Shown here: piece after piece, positions 43,935 through 56,495 of the stretch
Position numbering within the stretch: position 1 is the stretch's first letter
Layout: every line of letters starts with the position of its first letter
NCBI GenBank assembly: GCA_029891345.1
Contig: CM056993.1
Location: 279,135,016 to 279,199,015 of the forward strand
Length of the DNA stretch: 64,000 nt
Source: Dryococelus australis
Lineage: Eukaryota > Arthropoda > Insecta > Phasmatodea > Phasmatidae
Direction of reading: 5' to 3'
Program-made: the position numbers and the translations under genes
The notes under the pieces: model-generated
What the model was told of the DNA's origin: nothing
Databases searched by the model: none
The model's input: only the letters and a program-made list of their open reading frames with translations

Positions 43935-45833
43935 AATCGACCTACCCTCATATGTTAACTGAATGAGAGGAAACCAATTGTGTATAAAAGATAACTTATA
44001 AATGACCAAATCGCACATAGGTTGCTTAATCATTTCTTGGCCTTGCTACTAAGTTGCCAGGTATAATAAGATGATTTTGCATTATTAATTTACCCTTATC
44101 TGTTATCTAATCGAAACGTAGGTCATAATGAAGGTAATTTAATTGCGAACACGATGGTGTTAGGTTGCCTAAGTAAATGAGGTCCAGACTCACGGTTGTC
44201 GCGCTTTAAAGTACGAATATTTGAATAAGAGTTTACTGCTCTTATGTATGACATCAAGCATTGCACAAGTGTAAATGACGCGAGATATCGCATTTTCCAC
44301 AAAAATTATGCGATTAAAGAAGACAACAAACAATTTATGAAAAAAAATTAAAAGCTTCGACTCCAATTTTATCCCACCATGCTGGAAATCACTTAAGCAA
44401 CAAGTTTTATGGACAATTTATGTCAGTTCTATGTGGCTTCATGCAACTGATCCTTGCTGTGTCAAACTACATCCTGAGAATTGTGGTTAGTCGATGGATG
44501 GCTATTTAAAGTCAACGGGATACGTCGGGAACCCAACGCCGTTACAAGTAAATGATGTGCTGCGTGCGACAAACGAAAATAATGAAGAGAATCCCTCAGA
44601 CGTCGATTATAATATTACAACTTCTGATGAATCAGAAACAAAGTAACTATAATTATTTGAACGAAAACGTGTGTGTTTCATATTAAAATATGTTATTAAA
44701 ATAAGAAATTTTTTAATTTATTTGAATGCCTTTTCTGAAATATCTATACACTATGTATTTATTCTATGTTATTTTAAGACATGGTTACAAATTTAAAAAA
44801 AAATATGTTGATATTATTAATAATTTTTTTCTATTGCATTATATATTTTTATATTATAAATTATTTTAATATTATTTACTCCGAAAAATATTCTCAGCAG
44901 TAGAGTTATCTTTCTTTATCACACGGTGAAAGGCACATGTTCACTCTACCCCTCAGCAGCTGCCTCACGCACAGCTGGCAGGCTGCGTCCTTTTCTATGT
45001 GTTTCTCTGCCTCGCCCCGCTCTCTTATTCAAATACTAGGGGACCCAGCCCTTGACTTTTTTTTCGTATTTTCACGTAGCTAGAACAGTTAAAATATTAC
45101 AAAATTTGGTTATCATACAAAGACTGAAAAAAAAAATTATATAAAGATATAAAATTATATAAGCCATGCATTTAGAGTAAACATTACCTTCATAATATCT
45201 CTATACAATAATCTATATGCATGAATACACAATTTCCAAGGAAAAAGTAATTAAAAGATGAGTTTTTAGGGCCAAAAGTAATGATTGCTTAAACTGATAA
45301 AGCTGAACTTCAAACTTGACCTGTATTAGACTCTGAGGTTTCGTTCTGCAAAATTTTAAGAGCTTCTGTTTAATTTCAAAGGACTTAGAGATATTAAAGA
45401 CGGACAGAGATCGTCTCATTATATAGGATTTGTACTTTAAAGCGCAATAACTGTGAGTCTGGGCCACTTTTCTTACGCAACTTACCATCGTGTTCGCAAT
45501 AAAATTACTTTAATTTTGATCTACGTTTCGATTAGATAACCGATAAGGGTAAACTAATAACGCAAACTCATATGTTTATACCTGGCAACTTAGTAGTATT
45601 GGGGCAAGCAAACGATAGGCAACCCAATTTTATTTTGTACTTATGTCTTGTACCACCGATTGGTACGCAATGTTTTGAAATAACAAATGAGAGGAGCGGT
45701 TACAAAAATGTGAATCAAAGTTTTGTTAATTAAGGGTAACCTGGCCAGGATATGATTAGGCAACCTATGGGCGATTTTCTAATTTATATATTATCTTTTA
45801 TAACAAATATCTCTCGTTCAGTTAACAGATGAG
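43935..45833. mobile_element. Long-TIR DNA element, 1.9 kb, with transposase-like C-terminal relic
   Basis: Left arm (43935-44160) begins CCTACCCTCATATGTTAACT. The right arm (45486-45833), reverse complemented, begins CCCACCCTCATCTGTTAACT, and the arms stay similar through CGATTAGATAAC, TACCTGGCAAC and ATCGTGTTCGC. The interior has a short open stretch near 44500-44645 ending NITTSDESETK and a stop, which looks like an acidic protein C-terminus left from a once coding element. No catalytic core remains. Confidence 0.7.
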
Positions 45834-45835
45834 GG

Positions 45836-47885
45836 TGGGTCCAGCTAAGTTGGGATCTTTCCCGAGAATGTCGGGAATTTGCCAGAGCGTATGTGGTTGA
45901 TATTCTAATCACCTCCACGACGTTTGAAGATCACATCCAACGCGTGCATATCGTTCTAGAGAAGCTTCAAAGAGCGGGTATGACGGTTAAGATTCAAAAG
46001 TCACTCTTCTGTCGTTCTGACACGAGAAGGCACTCGTACCGCGCCTGAAAAACTGCAGGCAATTACTCAGTTTCTTACCCCACGAAACGTAAGCCAACTT
46101 AGAGCATTTCTTGGAGTTCTAGGTTCTTATTGGAACTAGTCAGACTGTATTTCAGAAGTTGCTGTACCACTGCTTACCTTATTGAAGAAAGGTGTGACTT
46201 GGAAATGGACCGAGGAACGCCAGGAAGCATTTACCAAACTGAGAGAGAATTTCCTGAAAGATCGTATAATCTATCATCCGGTACAGGGTCAGGAGTTTTA
46301 TTTGTATACTGACGCATCAGCGTATACTTTAGGGGTAAAACTAGCGCAAAAAGATGACCAGGGCTCGGAGAGAACTGTAGCTATGGCGAGTCACACGTTT
46401 AACTGTGCTGAACGAAATTACACAGTCACCGAACGCGAAGCATTAGCGATAGTTTCGGCTCTACAAAAGTTCCGTGATTTACTCCTTGGGAAGAAGATAA
46501 AAGTACTTACGGACCACCAAGCCCTGACTTGTCTGAAAACCGACAGAGCATTTGGAGATAGACTAACAAGATTGATACTATTCTTGCAAGAATATGACAT
46601 TGACATCCAATATATTCGAGGGTCAGACAACGACGCTACCAACTATCTGGGCAGAATTCCGGATAGCGAACCTGATGTAGCTCATCCTCCGAAAAGATTG
46701 AAAGAGTTCGTAGTTGCACACATAAATATGTCCACGGTGCAATCTAACAAACGACTAAAAGAAATTTTGATACCATTATTATCCAAGCGAGAGTAGAAGG
46801 ATACGTTTTGTCAAAAGGTTCTATACAAATTAGCTCAGTTACCACCAGAAAGCGGATTACAAAGGTACTATTGTTTATCCGAAGATGGAATCTTATTTTT
46901 CCGAAGCGGAAAGATAAGTAATTTTGAGGCTGAGTGGAAACCGATAATCCCTAAATGCTTACAAAATATGGCTGCAGTCTAAGTACATGTTATACTTGGT
47001 CATGTAGGAACGAACAAACTGTACACAAGTCTGAAACGATTAGTTTATTGGCCGAGCATGCTAAACACCATTAGAGTGTGTGTTAACATTTGCGAAGTTT
47101 GTCAAAGCCAAGGACGACCCCCCCCCCCCCCCCCAAAAGTTGCATGGTGAAATCCAGTCTATTTTGCCAAGAGAACCTTTGTCCTTGGTATCAGTAGTCA
47201 TTTTTGGACCATTACCTAGGTCGAAAGCTGGCATGAAATATATTTTTGTTACGTTAGAATTGTTTTCAAACTTTATAAAATTATATGCAATGGTACAAAC
47301 TAAAGCGAAGACATTGTTACAGAAATTGAAACTATTCATCTCTGAAGTTGGAAAACCAAAATGCATATCAGATTAAGGAAGCCAATTTACCGGCGAAGTA
47401 TAGCAAGAGAGGCTAAAACTCCTAGACATAATCCCAACTACTATTTCAGTACGCCACCCACAGAGTAATCTGGTGGAAAGAAGCATGCGAACCATTGGAA
47501 CTATGTTAAGAATATTCTGTTTCAATTGTCAACAGAGCTGGCGAGACAAAATTGAGTTAGTAGAATTCGTCATTAATCACACTATTCATATGACCACAGG
47601 TCAAGAGGTACTTACAGGGCAGCGAATGGTGAGCTTAGTGGAAGGGTTGAACACCACACCCAAACTTGACGTGTATACAATGGAAGATGATACGGAGAAG
47701 ACCCACAGGGAATGAATTGATTTGGATTTGTTACGAAGAAGATGTTTCTTCTATTTGAAGGTCCATTTAGAGTAGTGAACATAGTAAAACACAATTGTTA
47801 AGAACTTGCCGATTTGCAAGGAAATCCCGCAGGCAATTATAACATCACTCAACTAAAACCGTATTACATTCCACTGCCGCAGATG
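45836..47885 (+). pseudogene. Ty3/gypsy pol remnant: RT end, RNase H, integrase
   Basis: Order: RT palm end (FARAYVVDILITS, about 45878; the usual YxDD is decayed), RNase H from about 46182 with LYTDASAYTLG (about 46300) and LTDHQAL (about 46506), an integrase zinc-binding region (HVILGHVGTNKLY...CEVC, about 46985-47105), and an integrase core from about 47230 to 47715 with HPQSN (about 47455). Stops at 46794 and in the integrase DN site (about 47375), a Glu in place of the first core Asp, and a 17-base C run (47118-47134) show inactivation. The 5' part is missing and ends exactly where the long-TIR element begins. No LTRs identified. Confidence 0.85.
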
Positions 47886-49224
47886 ACAACTAAATAATAG
47901 TACGGCACTCAGTATCATATACGGCTCATTATCATATATATGATAATGAATGAGAAATATGCAAAATAGTAAATACTGCCAGAAGAAAATAGACGCAGAT
48001 CCTTGAGTAGGGTGTTAAGGCATTTTTAATTGTCCATGTATTTAGTGTCTCATGCATATGTCTAGTTTTAAGAGGGTCTTGTAATAGGTTTTTTTTTTTT
48101 TTCGCCGCACCACTACGTACGCTAGTCTAACCTGCAGAAAAGGATACTAGTCACTGCATCGTCTCACATAGTCGCCGAGAATGTAATTATGAATACTAAT
48201 TGAAAGAAGTAGCTGAACTCTAATATGTTGTCATAGGAAAAAGATGAAGCTAAGCAACGAAAGGAGAAAACGGTAAAGTAATACATACAACTTGTGTTTT
48301 ATGTCAAGATGCCACATGGATATAATTTGCATCGTCTGTTTTAAAAATATAAACAAAGAGAAATGAAAAAAAAAAGTGGCATGGGCCTAAACACATCCTC
48401 ATACACTTACACATGTTGTACGTCATTCATTGCTTGGATGTTACCAGACTCTCACAGCTTACAAGGTGATTACTCTATTGCTAAGCAGATTTATCCTTGG
48501 TTTGATGAACCAACCAGTCTTCGTACGCGATGATATTCCCACCTTGTTATCTTCTCATCTTAGCCTGTACACATGAGTTTTCCATTTGTCTCTTAATACA
48601 CATATAGAATATAATATTGAATCATTGATTTGACGCATGCCGCTTATACTACTATTAACTACGATTATGACTCATCGCTCTTAACGTGAAGTATACCCTT
48701 ACTTCAACCACCCACGTGAGAGTTGTTACCACAAACCAATACACTGTTGCGCGCCGCTTAAATGTACAGGACGGCCGAACACATGGCTACAAGGTTACGC
48801 AACCAGCGAGCATGCCGCTTCCCGCCCTCCCGGCCACCCCTCACTTCTACAAGTTCCCATAAGCTATCAAGCCACTATGGGCGCAGCCGAGCCCCACCGA
48901 AGATCCACGAAGCCAAGAACGCTGACAAGAGGGTTCTCACCTCATACGCGAGCCTCCCAGCAAAAGGACGTCACACGCCTTCCCCGCACTTCGGCGCTAC
49001 AACCTAGACTTCTGACTATAACTCCCTGCGCGGCGGGGCTCCGGGAGCTCAGAGTGCAACAGATATTTCTTAGCACTTTTTAGTGCTAGTACACAGCGGC
49101 TCTACCAAATTAGTGCCTTTTTTAAGGCTACTTATTTCTTGAAAGTAAAAAAATTAGTTCCCACACTAAATACAGAAATAAATATTTTCTACTTGAGTTA
49201 CTTAAAGCGCTAGTCACCCGGGCC
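47886..49224. other. Unassigned sequence between retroelement remnants
   Basis: May include 3' non-coding or LTR sequence of the gypsy remnant and 5' sequence of the next element, but no repeated LTR is visible. The GC-rich stretch 48760-49040 has overlapping short ORFs with no domain. Confidence 0.35.
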
Positions 49225-50600
49225 TCCCTAGCCTTATTTCCGGTAGAGAGGAGACGTCAGGAGGTGCCGGCTTGGACGAAGGCACACACCACAACAACAA
49301 AGGTTTAGGTACTCGGTAGGAACACTTTCACGTAGGTTCCCTTGTGTTACAGGTTCAATTTGAATTTTTCCCTTCATTCATTTCATTCCACTGTAGGTTC
49401 CGGACATAAGCGAAGCCATGGCAGACCTCGGGGTTGCCATGGATGCAGAATCAATCTCTGAAGCGCTCAGCCCCCGAAGCGGCGCTTAGAGACGCGAATG
49501 ACAAGAAACAATATTCCATGCAACAGCTACAGGTGTGCCAGCCCTTCAGGCCCCGTTGGCCACATCAGCGCCCCTCCAGGGCACAAACGCGCCCTCACAA
49601 ATCCAACAACAAGCGCAAAACATCAGCGCAGCGAACCCACAACCGGAAAAGGTGCAAATATAGCCCTTTACAGTCTACACGACTAGAGGACACACCTATC
49701 CAGCCCTGAAAAAGACTATAGACGCGAATTGGCCTTGTCATGGAATGCTGTCTGCACAGGAACAGACAGCATTCGTGTTTTTACCTCCTCAATCACTGAG
49801 TATGTAAATGCAGTTCGCCTCGTAAAACTGATGGGATATCAGCACAGTCTTCTGCACCAAGAGACTGAAGTCCCGGTGAAACTTTTATTGTGCAGGGTTA
49901 AGTCGACACTCCACACGACTTCCTGGTGGAAGAATTCCAAGCTGCCAGAATGCCTGTCACGCGTTTTTATTTCATCCACGACAGAAACAGCAGAGCGATC
50001 AACAAACTTGTACTGGAGCTGCCCAATGGCACCGACACAGCGCCCTACTTAGCACTTACAAGCTTTGCTGGCCTTTCAGTGAAAGTAGAAGACTTCCACC
50101 ACCCAACAGGGCCAGCTCAGTGCTCGCGATTCCAGCGATATGGCCACCTGGTCGGAGGCTGTAATGCAACACTTAATACAGATACTGCAGTGGAAACCAC
50201 CTCACTACAGCCTGCACTATTGTCAACGACAGAGCACAGGTCAAGTGCGCACAGTGCGGGGACAACCACTGTGCTAACTACCACGGTTGTAAGAACTACA
50301 AGCCAGCAAAGTGGAGTACACCACCACAAGACTAAAGACAGTCGCACTAGCTACAATCAAAGCTGGCTATTCGTGAAAATGCGCGAGCAAATGCATGGCA
50401 GCAACCACTTCAATCCCACGCCCCCTCAGGGCAACAGCAGGCGCCACCCCAGCCTCCGAGAAACACATTCATGCCCCACTGCGCATAAGCTCGACCCCAG
50501 CCAATCCCGACCCATAACACCAGGCCTGTGCTCTCTGATAGGGCACAGGTTAAAGGTACACCCCTAGCCAGGGTAACTTAAATATTGCCAAGCGGCTGGT
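49225..50600 (+). pseudogene. Jockey-like non-LTR element, ORF1 (Gag-like) remnant, copy A
   Basis: A leader (CCCTAGCCTTATTTCCGGTA) resembles that of copy B at about 50607. ATG at about 49417 (MADLGVAMDAES) soon meets a stop. Later frames give an RNA-recognition/PRE_C2HC-like segment ending VKVEDFHHPTGPAQCSR, then a zinc knuckle whose second Cys is lost (CSRFQRYGHLVGGC). ORF1 proteins of this class bind element RNA. Several frameshifts; the rest of the element is missing here. Confidence 0.7.
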
Positions 50601-50604
50601 TTTC

Positions 50605-52905
50605 CCTAGCCTTGTCTCCGATAAAGGGGAGATGTCAGGGAAATTAGTTTGTGAAGGTCAATTATGCGATAGCATAATTTTTATTTTAGGTTTCATTTTA
50701 GTTCCCTCCCTTAAGATGGAGAGAGAAGAGTTTAGGTGCTAGGCCCTTCGCCCCCCCCCCCCCCCCCCGAAGATGTTGGACGGTACAACACCTGTTGTCA
50801 TGGATGAGGATACGGCTAATAAGAAAAGAAAGTCCGCCGAGATGTCGTCGCCCGCGCATCCCCACCCCCCAACTCCTAGGTGGGGGCATCACTTCGGCGT
50901 CGCAAGTCACTCAGAATTCAGCTCAGCAGGCGCCAATCCGGTTGAAGAAACCTGATCTGCGCCCTCTAACTGTGTACCACACACAGAACTGTACTTACGC
51001 CACTGTGCGTAACATTTTCAGGGAACAGTTTGTCCAGCCCACCACAAATCGCGTCGTGCCACAAGGAGTGCAATACCTCCCCCAATCTATCGACGATTAT
51101 CGCAATGCGATCGCAATCCTCGACACTTTACAAGTAGGATATCATCTCCTCATGCCTCGTAGCGAAATGCCGATTAAAGTAGCCCTAAAGGGGCTTTACA
51201 AGTCAATTCCAGTGGACTGGATCCGCGACGAGCTGATTGAACTAGGTTTTGAGCAAATCAGCATTCACCCCAAGCTCTCACTGATCGACAAGCGGCCTCT
51301 ACGAATTTTTAAAGTAGAGCTCCCGGCCCAAGAAAAATCGCAAGCCATTTTCCAACTCCGTGGTCTCTGTGGCTTTGTAATCAAGGTGGAGGACTTTCAC
51401 CGCCCAGCAGGGCCTGCCCAATGCAATCGCTGCCAGCGATTTGGACATTCGTCGAAGGTATGCCACGCCCCCCTCGCTGTAGGCTCTGTGGCAAAGGCCA
51501 CACCACATTGAACTGTGACTTGTCGGACAAGGACGACAAGTCACTGAGAACCTGCGCATGCTGTGGCGGAAATCACGCAGCTAATTAAAAAAGGGACAAC
51601 AGCAGAGCAAATACTCTGCTACTGTATCTTCCCAGCCTAGGGCAAACTATGTTGCACCAATCGCGCCATGGACCAGCCTCCCTCCCCCTCCCCAGGCCAC
51701 TGTTCAGACTCCTGACGGCTGGAAAGTTGTGCAGGGGAAAACCATCGTACGCCAAGTCAGACATTTGCGCCACAGTACATGTAGCACACATCAATTCCTC
51801 TATCAAATTGATATGGGGCACTTTCCTACTATGACCAGCATTCTGAGCAGGATTTCCCACTTCTGGCGAATCCCCCTCGCCCCAGATGGCCGCCACGCGA
51901 CTTTCCTAAAGGGAAAATGAGTAAAAACAGTAGACAGAGAAAATCCCAACCTTCTCAATCGCAGGACAGGCCTACCGAGACGCAACAGCCGCCTCAGACC
52001 CCTCCACCGACCAGCACAAGCACTCCTGGCTGCGCGGCCAATCAGGGGCCAGCCCAGCGCTTATTGGGCGCGCAGGATCGCCTGCTGTAGCAACAAAATA
52101 AAATCTTTTATTACTTAAATTGCTTTATCAAAGTGAGTAGTGTAAGTAACAAAAACTCTTCCCCAATACATTTTCCCACAATCCCTTACAAATCAAAACC
52201 TTATTTACTAATATTTAACACATAAAACACACACCAAACACAGTACCACCTCAAATGCCATAACTCGGGTAGATAAATTATATCAAGTTAGAGGAAGGCC
52301 CCGCTTCCTCTGCCTCTTCCTGACATTTTACTTAACTTCACGGGAATATGTTATTAAATTAATAAAACCACCTTTTACAGTTTTTTCCGAATTTTTAACA
52401 AGACCAACATTTTTATTTTCCAAATTCCGTGCCAATAGGGACCGGAACTCCACCGCCTTTCCCCTCACTTTTGTAGGCATAAGTGAGGGTGAATAAGGAT
52501 TGGAACAGCCGTGACCCAGGGGTTATACTGGGTCACAAAACCACCCACCTGACAAGCAAGCGCCGCGCGTGCCAGGTTTAAGTGCCTATATTATAGGGGG
52601 TCAGAGTCTGTACTTCCCCCACGCTGAGAGGCCTAGCCTCGGTGATAAATCCGTGGCCTCGCTCAGTCCGCCCATGGAGACAGGCAGTGTCACACCTTCC
52701 ATAAACACTGCCCAGCAAATCAAACCCGACGATACGAAGAAGATGCTTGATACCATGAAAGCCAATCCCCTCACACAAAAATACCCCGCATTGAGCGGAG
52801 TGCTGGAGGCACTCTGCACTATTAATTATATGGTCGGACCCATCACAGGGAACTGTGGAGAAAGGCAAAGCCCTGATGGGTGGGCCATTAAAATTGTTCA
52901 ATAAC
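50605..52905 (+). pseudogene. Jockey-like element copy B, ORF1 with PRE_C2HC and zinc knuckles, frameshifted
   Basis: Leader CCCTAGCCTTGTCTCCGATA, an 18-base C run (50751-50768), then ATG at 50773 (MLDGTTPVVMDEDTANKKRK), with a frameshift near 50880. The open part 50795-51511 carries a PRE_C2HC-type segment (IPVDWIRDELIELGF, VIKVEDFHRPAGPAQ) and an intact CX2CX4HX4C knuckle (CNRCQRFGHSSKVC). A further frameshift in a C run precedes a second knuckle set (CRLCGKGHTTLNC, CACCGGNH) ending at about 51588. A piece of ORF1 C-terminus seems to lie at 52640-52903. The AT-rich 52085-52500 may be an insertion. Confidence 0.75.
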
Positions 52906-53021
52906 AGCCTAATGGCTGCTAATAGGCAGGCAATAAATATACCGCCTACCTCTAGGTTTAATGTAATCAATAGTTTATTTTACTAGAATGCTAACGACAT
53001 TTGTAGTAAAAAGCGATTTAC

Positions 53022-55315
53022 ATGCCAAACATCCTGCTTGGGAGTCTCGCGCGCACAGTCAATGGGAAAACCCTATTTAGACACCAGGAGCAAAATAATT
53101 ATATTATTTATGTGCCCAGCGAACCTACTTATGATCCTAGCCAAGCCAATTATAAGCCCGATATACTTGATATCGTGCTAAATAAAGGTTTTTATATGGC
53201 CTTAGATTTAGAAGTGCTCCATGAATTGACTTCGGACCATTATCCTAACCACTTGTCTTTCAACGAGGTTGGTACAGACAATACACCGATTCGTAAAATT
53301 AAAGACTACAAGAGTGCGAACTGACCTGGCTTCAGGGATTATCTGGACGACGAAATTAATCTCCCAGCTCTGATTAGTACTCCTGCTGAATTAGACGTTG
53401 CTGTCGAGCACGTTACAGAGATAATACAGACCGGAATTAGTAAGTTGATCCCAGAAGAGACACCGAGGATCAGTGCAGATACGCTTCCTGAACATATCAG
53501 GGAGCTGATCTTGCACAAAAATAGGCTGCGCAGGCGCTATTACCGCACAAGAACTAGGCTACTTAAAGCCCAGGTAAATCAGCTTAGAGAGCGAATCGAC
53601 ACCGAAATCACTGCTTGGCAGACTGATAATTGGAATTATATATTATCCCGCTTATGTACACAAGATAATAGTCTGTGGCGCATGACAAAAGCGTTTACCA
53701 AAAAGCGCTCCCCAATCTCGCCTCTTCAAGGCAATGCAGGCATGGCCTATACGCCCCAGCAGAAAACTAAGGTTATCGCCACTCAACTAGAGTTAGCTGT
53801 TCAACTAAATAACTTCCCTGCGAATGCAGCATTTGTGGTTCAAATTTATAGGGACCTCCGGGTGTGTCTGCAACAGCCTACAGTGGCTGAACCAGATACA
53901 ACGCACACTGAGGAGATAAAGCGTATTATCAAATATATGAAACCTCGGAAAGCACCTGAGTTCGACTCCCTGCAGGCTATAATTCTTAAACAGCTGCCCT
54001 ACAGCATGTTTGAAGCTATAGCAGAGTGCATAAATGCAGGTTTTACTCTTGCCCACTTCCCTACTCCCTGGTAATGCGCCTCAGTAATAGTTTTTCCCAA
54101 ACGGGCAAATACCCGACCCGACCCGACCCGACCCGACCCGACCCGACCCAATCCAACCGCAAAACTACCGCCCCATTAGTCTGCTGAGCTCGCTCTCTAA
54201 GATTCACGAACGCGTACTTTTGCACCGCCTAAATAATCATTTACACGTGAATAATCTATTTCCTAATGAGCAATTTGGCTTCAAGAAAAAAAACATTCAA
54301 CCACGCATCAGCTAGTCCGCTTATCGGAACTGGCTTAACTGGCGACATTATACGGTTGCGGTATTTCTAGACCTCGAGCAGGCTTTTGACAGGGTTTTAC
54401 ACGCAGGGCTCCTTCATAAGTTACACCAAACTAATTTTCCAGACTGTTATATTAAGCTACTGGTATCATACCTAAACAAATGCTCCTTCTCAGTCTCTTT
54501 GGAAGGGGCAACTTCCAAAAAGAAAGCTATTAGGGCAGGAATCCCCCAGGGCAGCATCCTGGGTCCTGTTCTATACAACATTTATACCCACTACATTCCG
54601 TGCTCCCCTAACTGGAATATCAATTTAGGTGTCTATGCAGATGACACTGTCATTTATACCCGGTCATGCAGGGTTGAACTTACCATTCAGCGCACCCAGG
54701 CACAGCTCACTGAGCTAGAAACTATTTCCGCCTGGGGAGCATTAAAATAAATGTGGGTAAATGCGATACGTTGGTCTTCACACGCTGCCGCATCCCCCTT
54801 AATCTTCAACAACTCACTCTCTTCGGAGAGAATATCCCTTTTAAAGATGAGGTAAAATACCCCGGTCTTATAGGCCGAGGTCTGACATGGCGAAGCCATG
54901 TGGAGGCAAAGAGGAAACTCGCCTGTCTGCCCTGTATCCACTAGTAAATCGTAATTCCAGCTTGTCGCAGAAAAATAGGATTCGTTTATATCAAACCAAG
55001 ATTCGACCCATCATAGCTTATGCAGCCCCAGCGTGAGCTTACTGCGCACAAATTCACTTACAATCATTACAAGTGGTGCAGAACAAACGCCTTAAAATGA
55101 CAGTTCATGGACCCAGATATATCCCAACTAAAAATTTTCATGCAGAATTAAAGCAAGAAATGCTGCGAGACGTCATTCGCAAGCAGACCCAAAATTTCTA
55201 TGATTCCAATGAAGAACATACTAACCCCCTTGTCAGTGCCCTTGGTGACTACGACATTGATGACACCCAGTGCTATAAGCTACTCAAGTCGCTTCTAGCA
55301 CATCGCCCCCCTTAG
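53022..55315 (+). pseudogene. Jockey-like element copy B, ORF2: endonuclease tail and reverse transcriptase
   Basis: The EN domain is present only as its C-terminal part (TVNGKTLFRHQ, DILDIVLNKGF, LTSDHYPNHLSF; SDHxP is the EN active-site block). RT follows with stops at about 53322 and 54072, a (ACCCG)n tract (54111-54149) in the middle of the RT N-terminal region, then RPISLL-like, FLDLEQAFDRV, GIPQGSILGPVLYNIY, and YADD (54633-54644) with its catalytic Asp pair intact. The C-terminal region has QNKRLKMTVHGPRYIPTKNF. The N-terminal half of EN is deleted between 52905 and 53022. Confidence 0.85.
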
Positions 55316-56495
55316 CCCTGCGTGTAAACACACACCGCCAAGCCAATTATAATAGCACCTGCGCCGCCTCCGAAGTCTATCTTATATTTATATAAGGTAG
55401 ACTAAATGAGCAGCCCCGAAAGGACAGCTCAGACGAGCTTAATTAAATATACAACCATTAAATATACAACCTTTAAATATATTTAAATATTGTTATCAGA
55501 ATATTTTAGGTTAACATACACTTAACCTCTCATTCCAGCTAGTTGCTACCATGCTTAGCTCTGCGCTGCAGCTGATTCCAAGGCCGCCTCTACCTAGAGG
55601 TAGAGGTTTGTAGCGTCGTGTGGTTCGATGCTTAAATTGGTGAGAGACCTCCCAGTAACTATAGGTCCCCCCCCCCCTTGCCCACTACGAAGCTCCGTGC
55701 TCTTACAATATGAGGACGAAATATGCTATGTTACTACAGCCTATGGCTACGGAGATTGGCCGCTGCGAGGTAGCACAGCATTAGATTTCACACACATGTC
55801 CCCGAGGACATATGTTACTATAAGATTCTTACGTTATTTTCAAATTAGATTATAAAATTAATCCCTTTATTTTCACAGGCTGTGCCATCTCTTCACGGAT
55901 ATCTAATAACCAGTAAGCGTTGGCTCAGCTGTCGCTGACGCCAACGCCGACGTTTTCTGACAACTCACATTATTCTCTTTAATTTTCAGGTTCTACTGGG
56001 GAATCGGGGGGAAGCCGCCCAATAGCGCCACTTCCCCCACCATAGAGGTGTGCAAGCATCTCTGGTTACAAGTCAAGCCAGTGTCCCCCTCCAATTGCCA
56101 AGGCAAAAGGAAATGTAGTTCCCGTCCCCTCTCACTCCTGGCTTTTCATCTCTACTAACACGAGCATGTTACACACACACAGTCTGTCTCCTGTAGCATT
56201 TCTGTTAAATGCATGAATAATTTGAATTCTATCCTGTCGACTGGATTTTTACGGTGTCTGTGCCGGTTTTTCCCAGTTTCTTCTTGTGATAGCTTAGCTA
56301 TAAGTACTCTTAGGGAGGTAGTCATAGCCCCAATTGCAGGCCATGGCTGCCCAATCCCTCTTTACCGTGATGCATGTCTACTTGCGTGATTTCCTATCCT
56401 TTTAGGCGTAAGGGGTCTAGCCCTGATATGCATTAAATCCCGCTCTACCCACCGGGCATTCACTTAACACTTAGTAATATGGTAGTTAGAAAAAA
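55316..56495. other. 3' part of copy B and spacer
   Basis: Probable 3' UTR and leader sequence. A palindrome TCTATCTTATATTTATATAA + GGTAGA (about 55376-55401) and an 11-base C run (55667-55677) occur. A stretch near 56325-56350 (CAATTGCAGGCCATGGC) recurs near 60408 (CAATTGCAGCCATGGC), suggesting homologous 3' ends of copies B and C. Confidence 0.4.
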
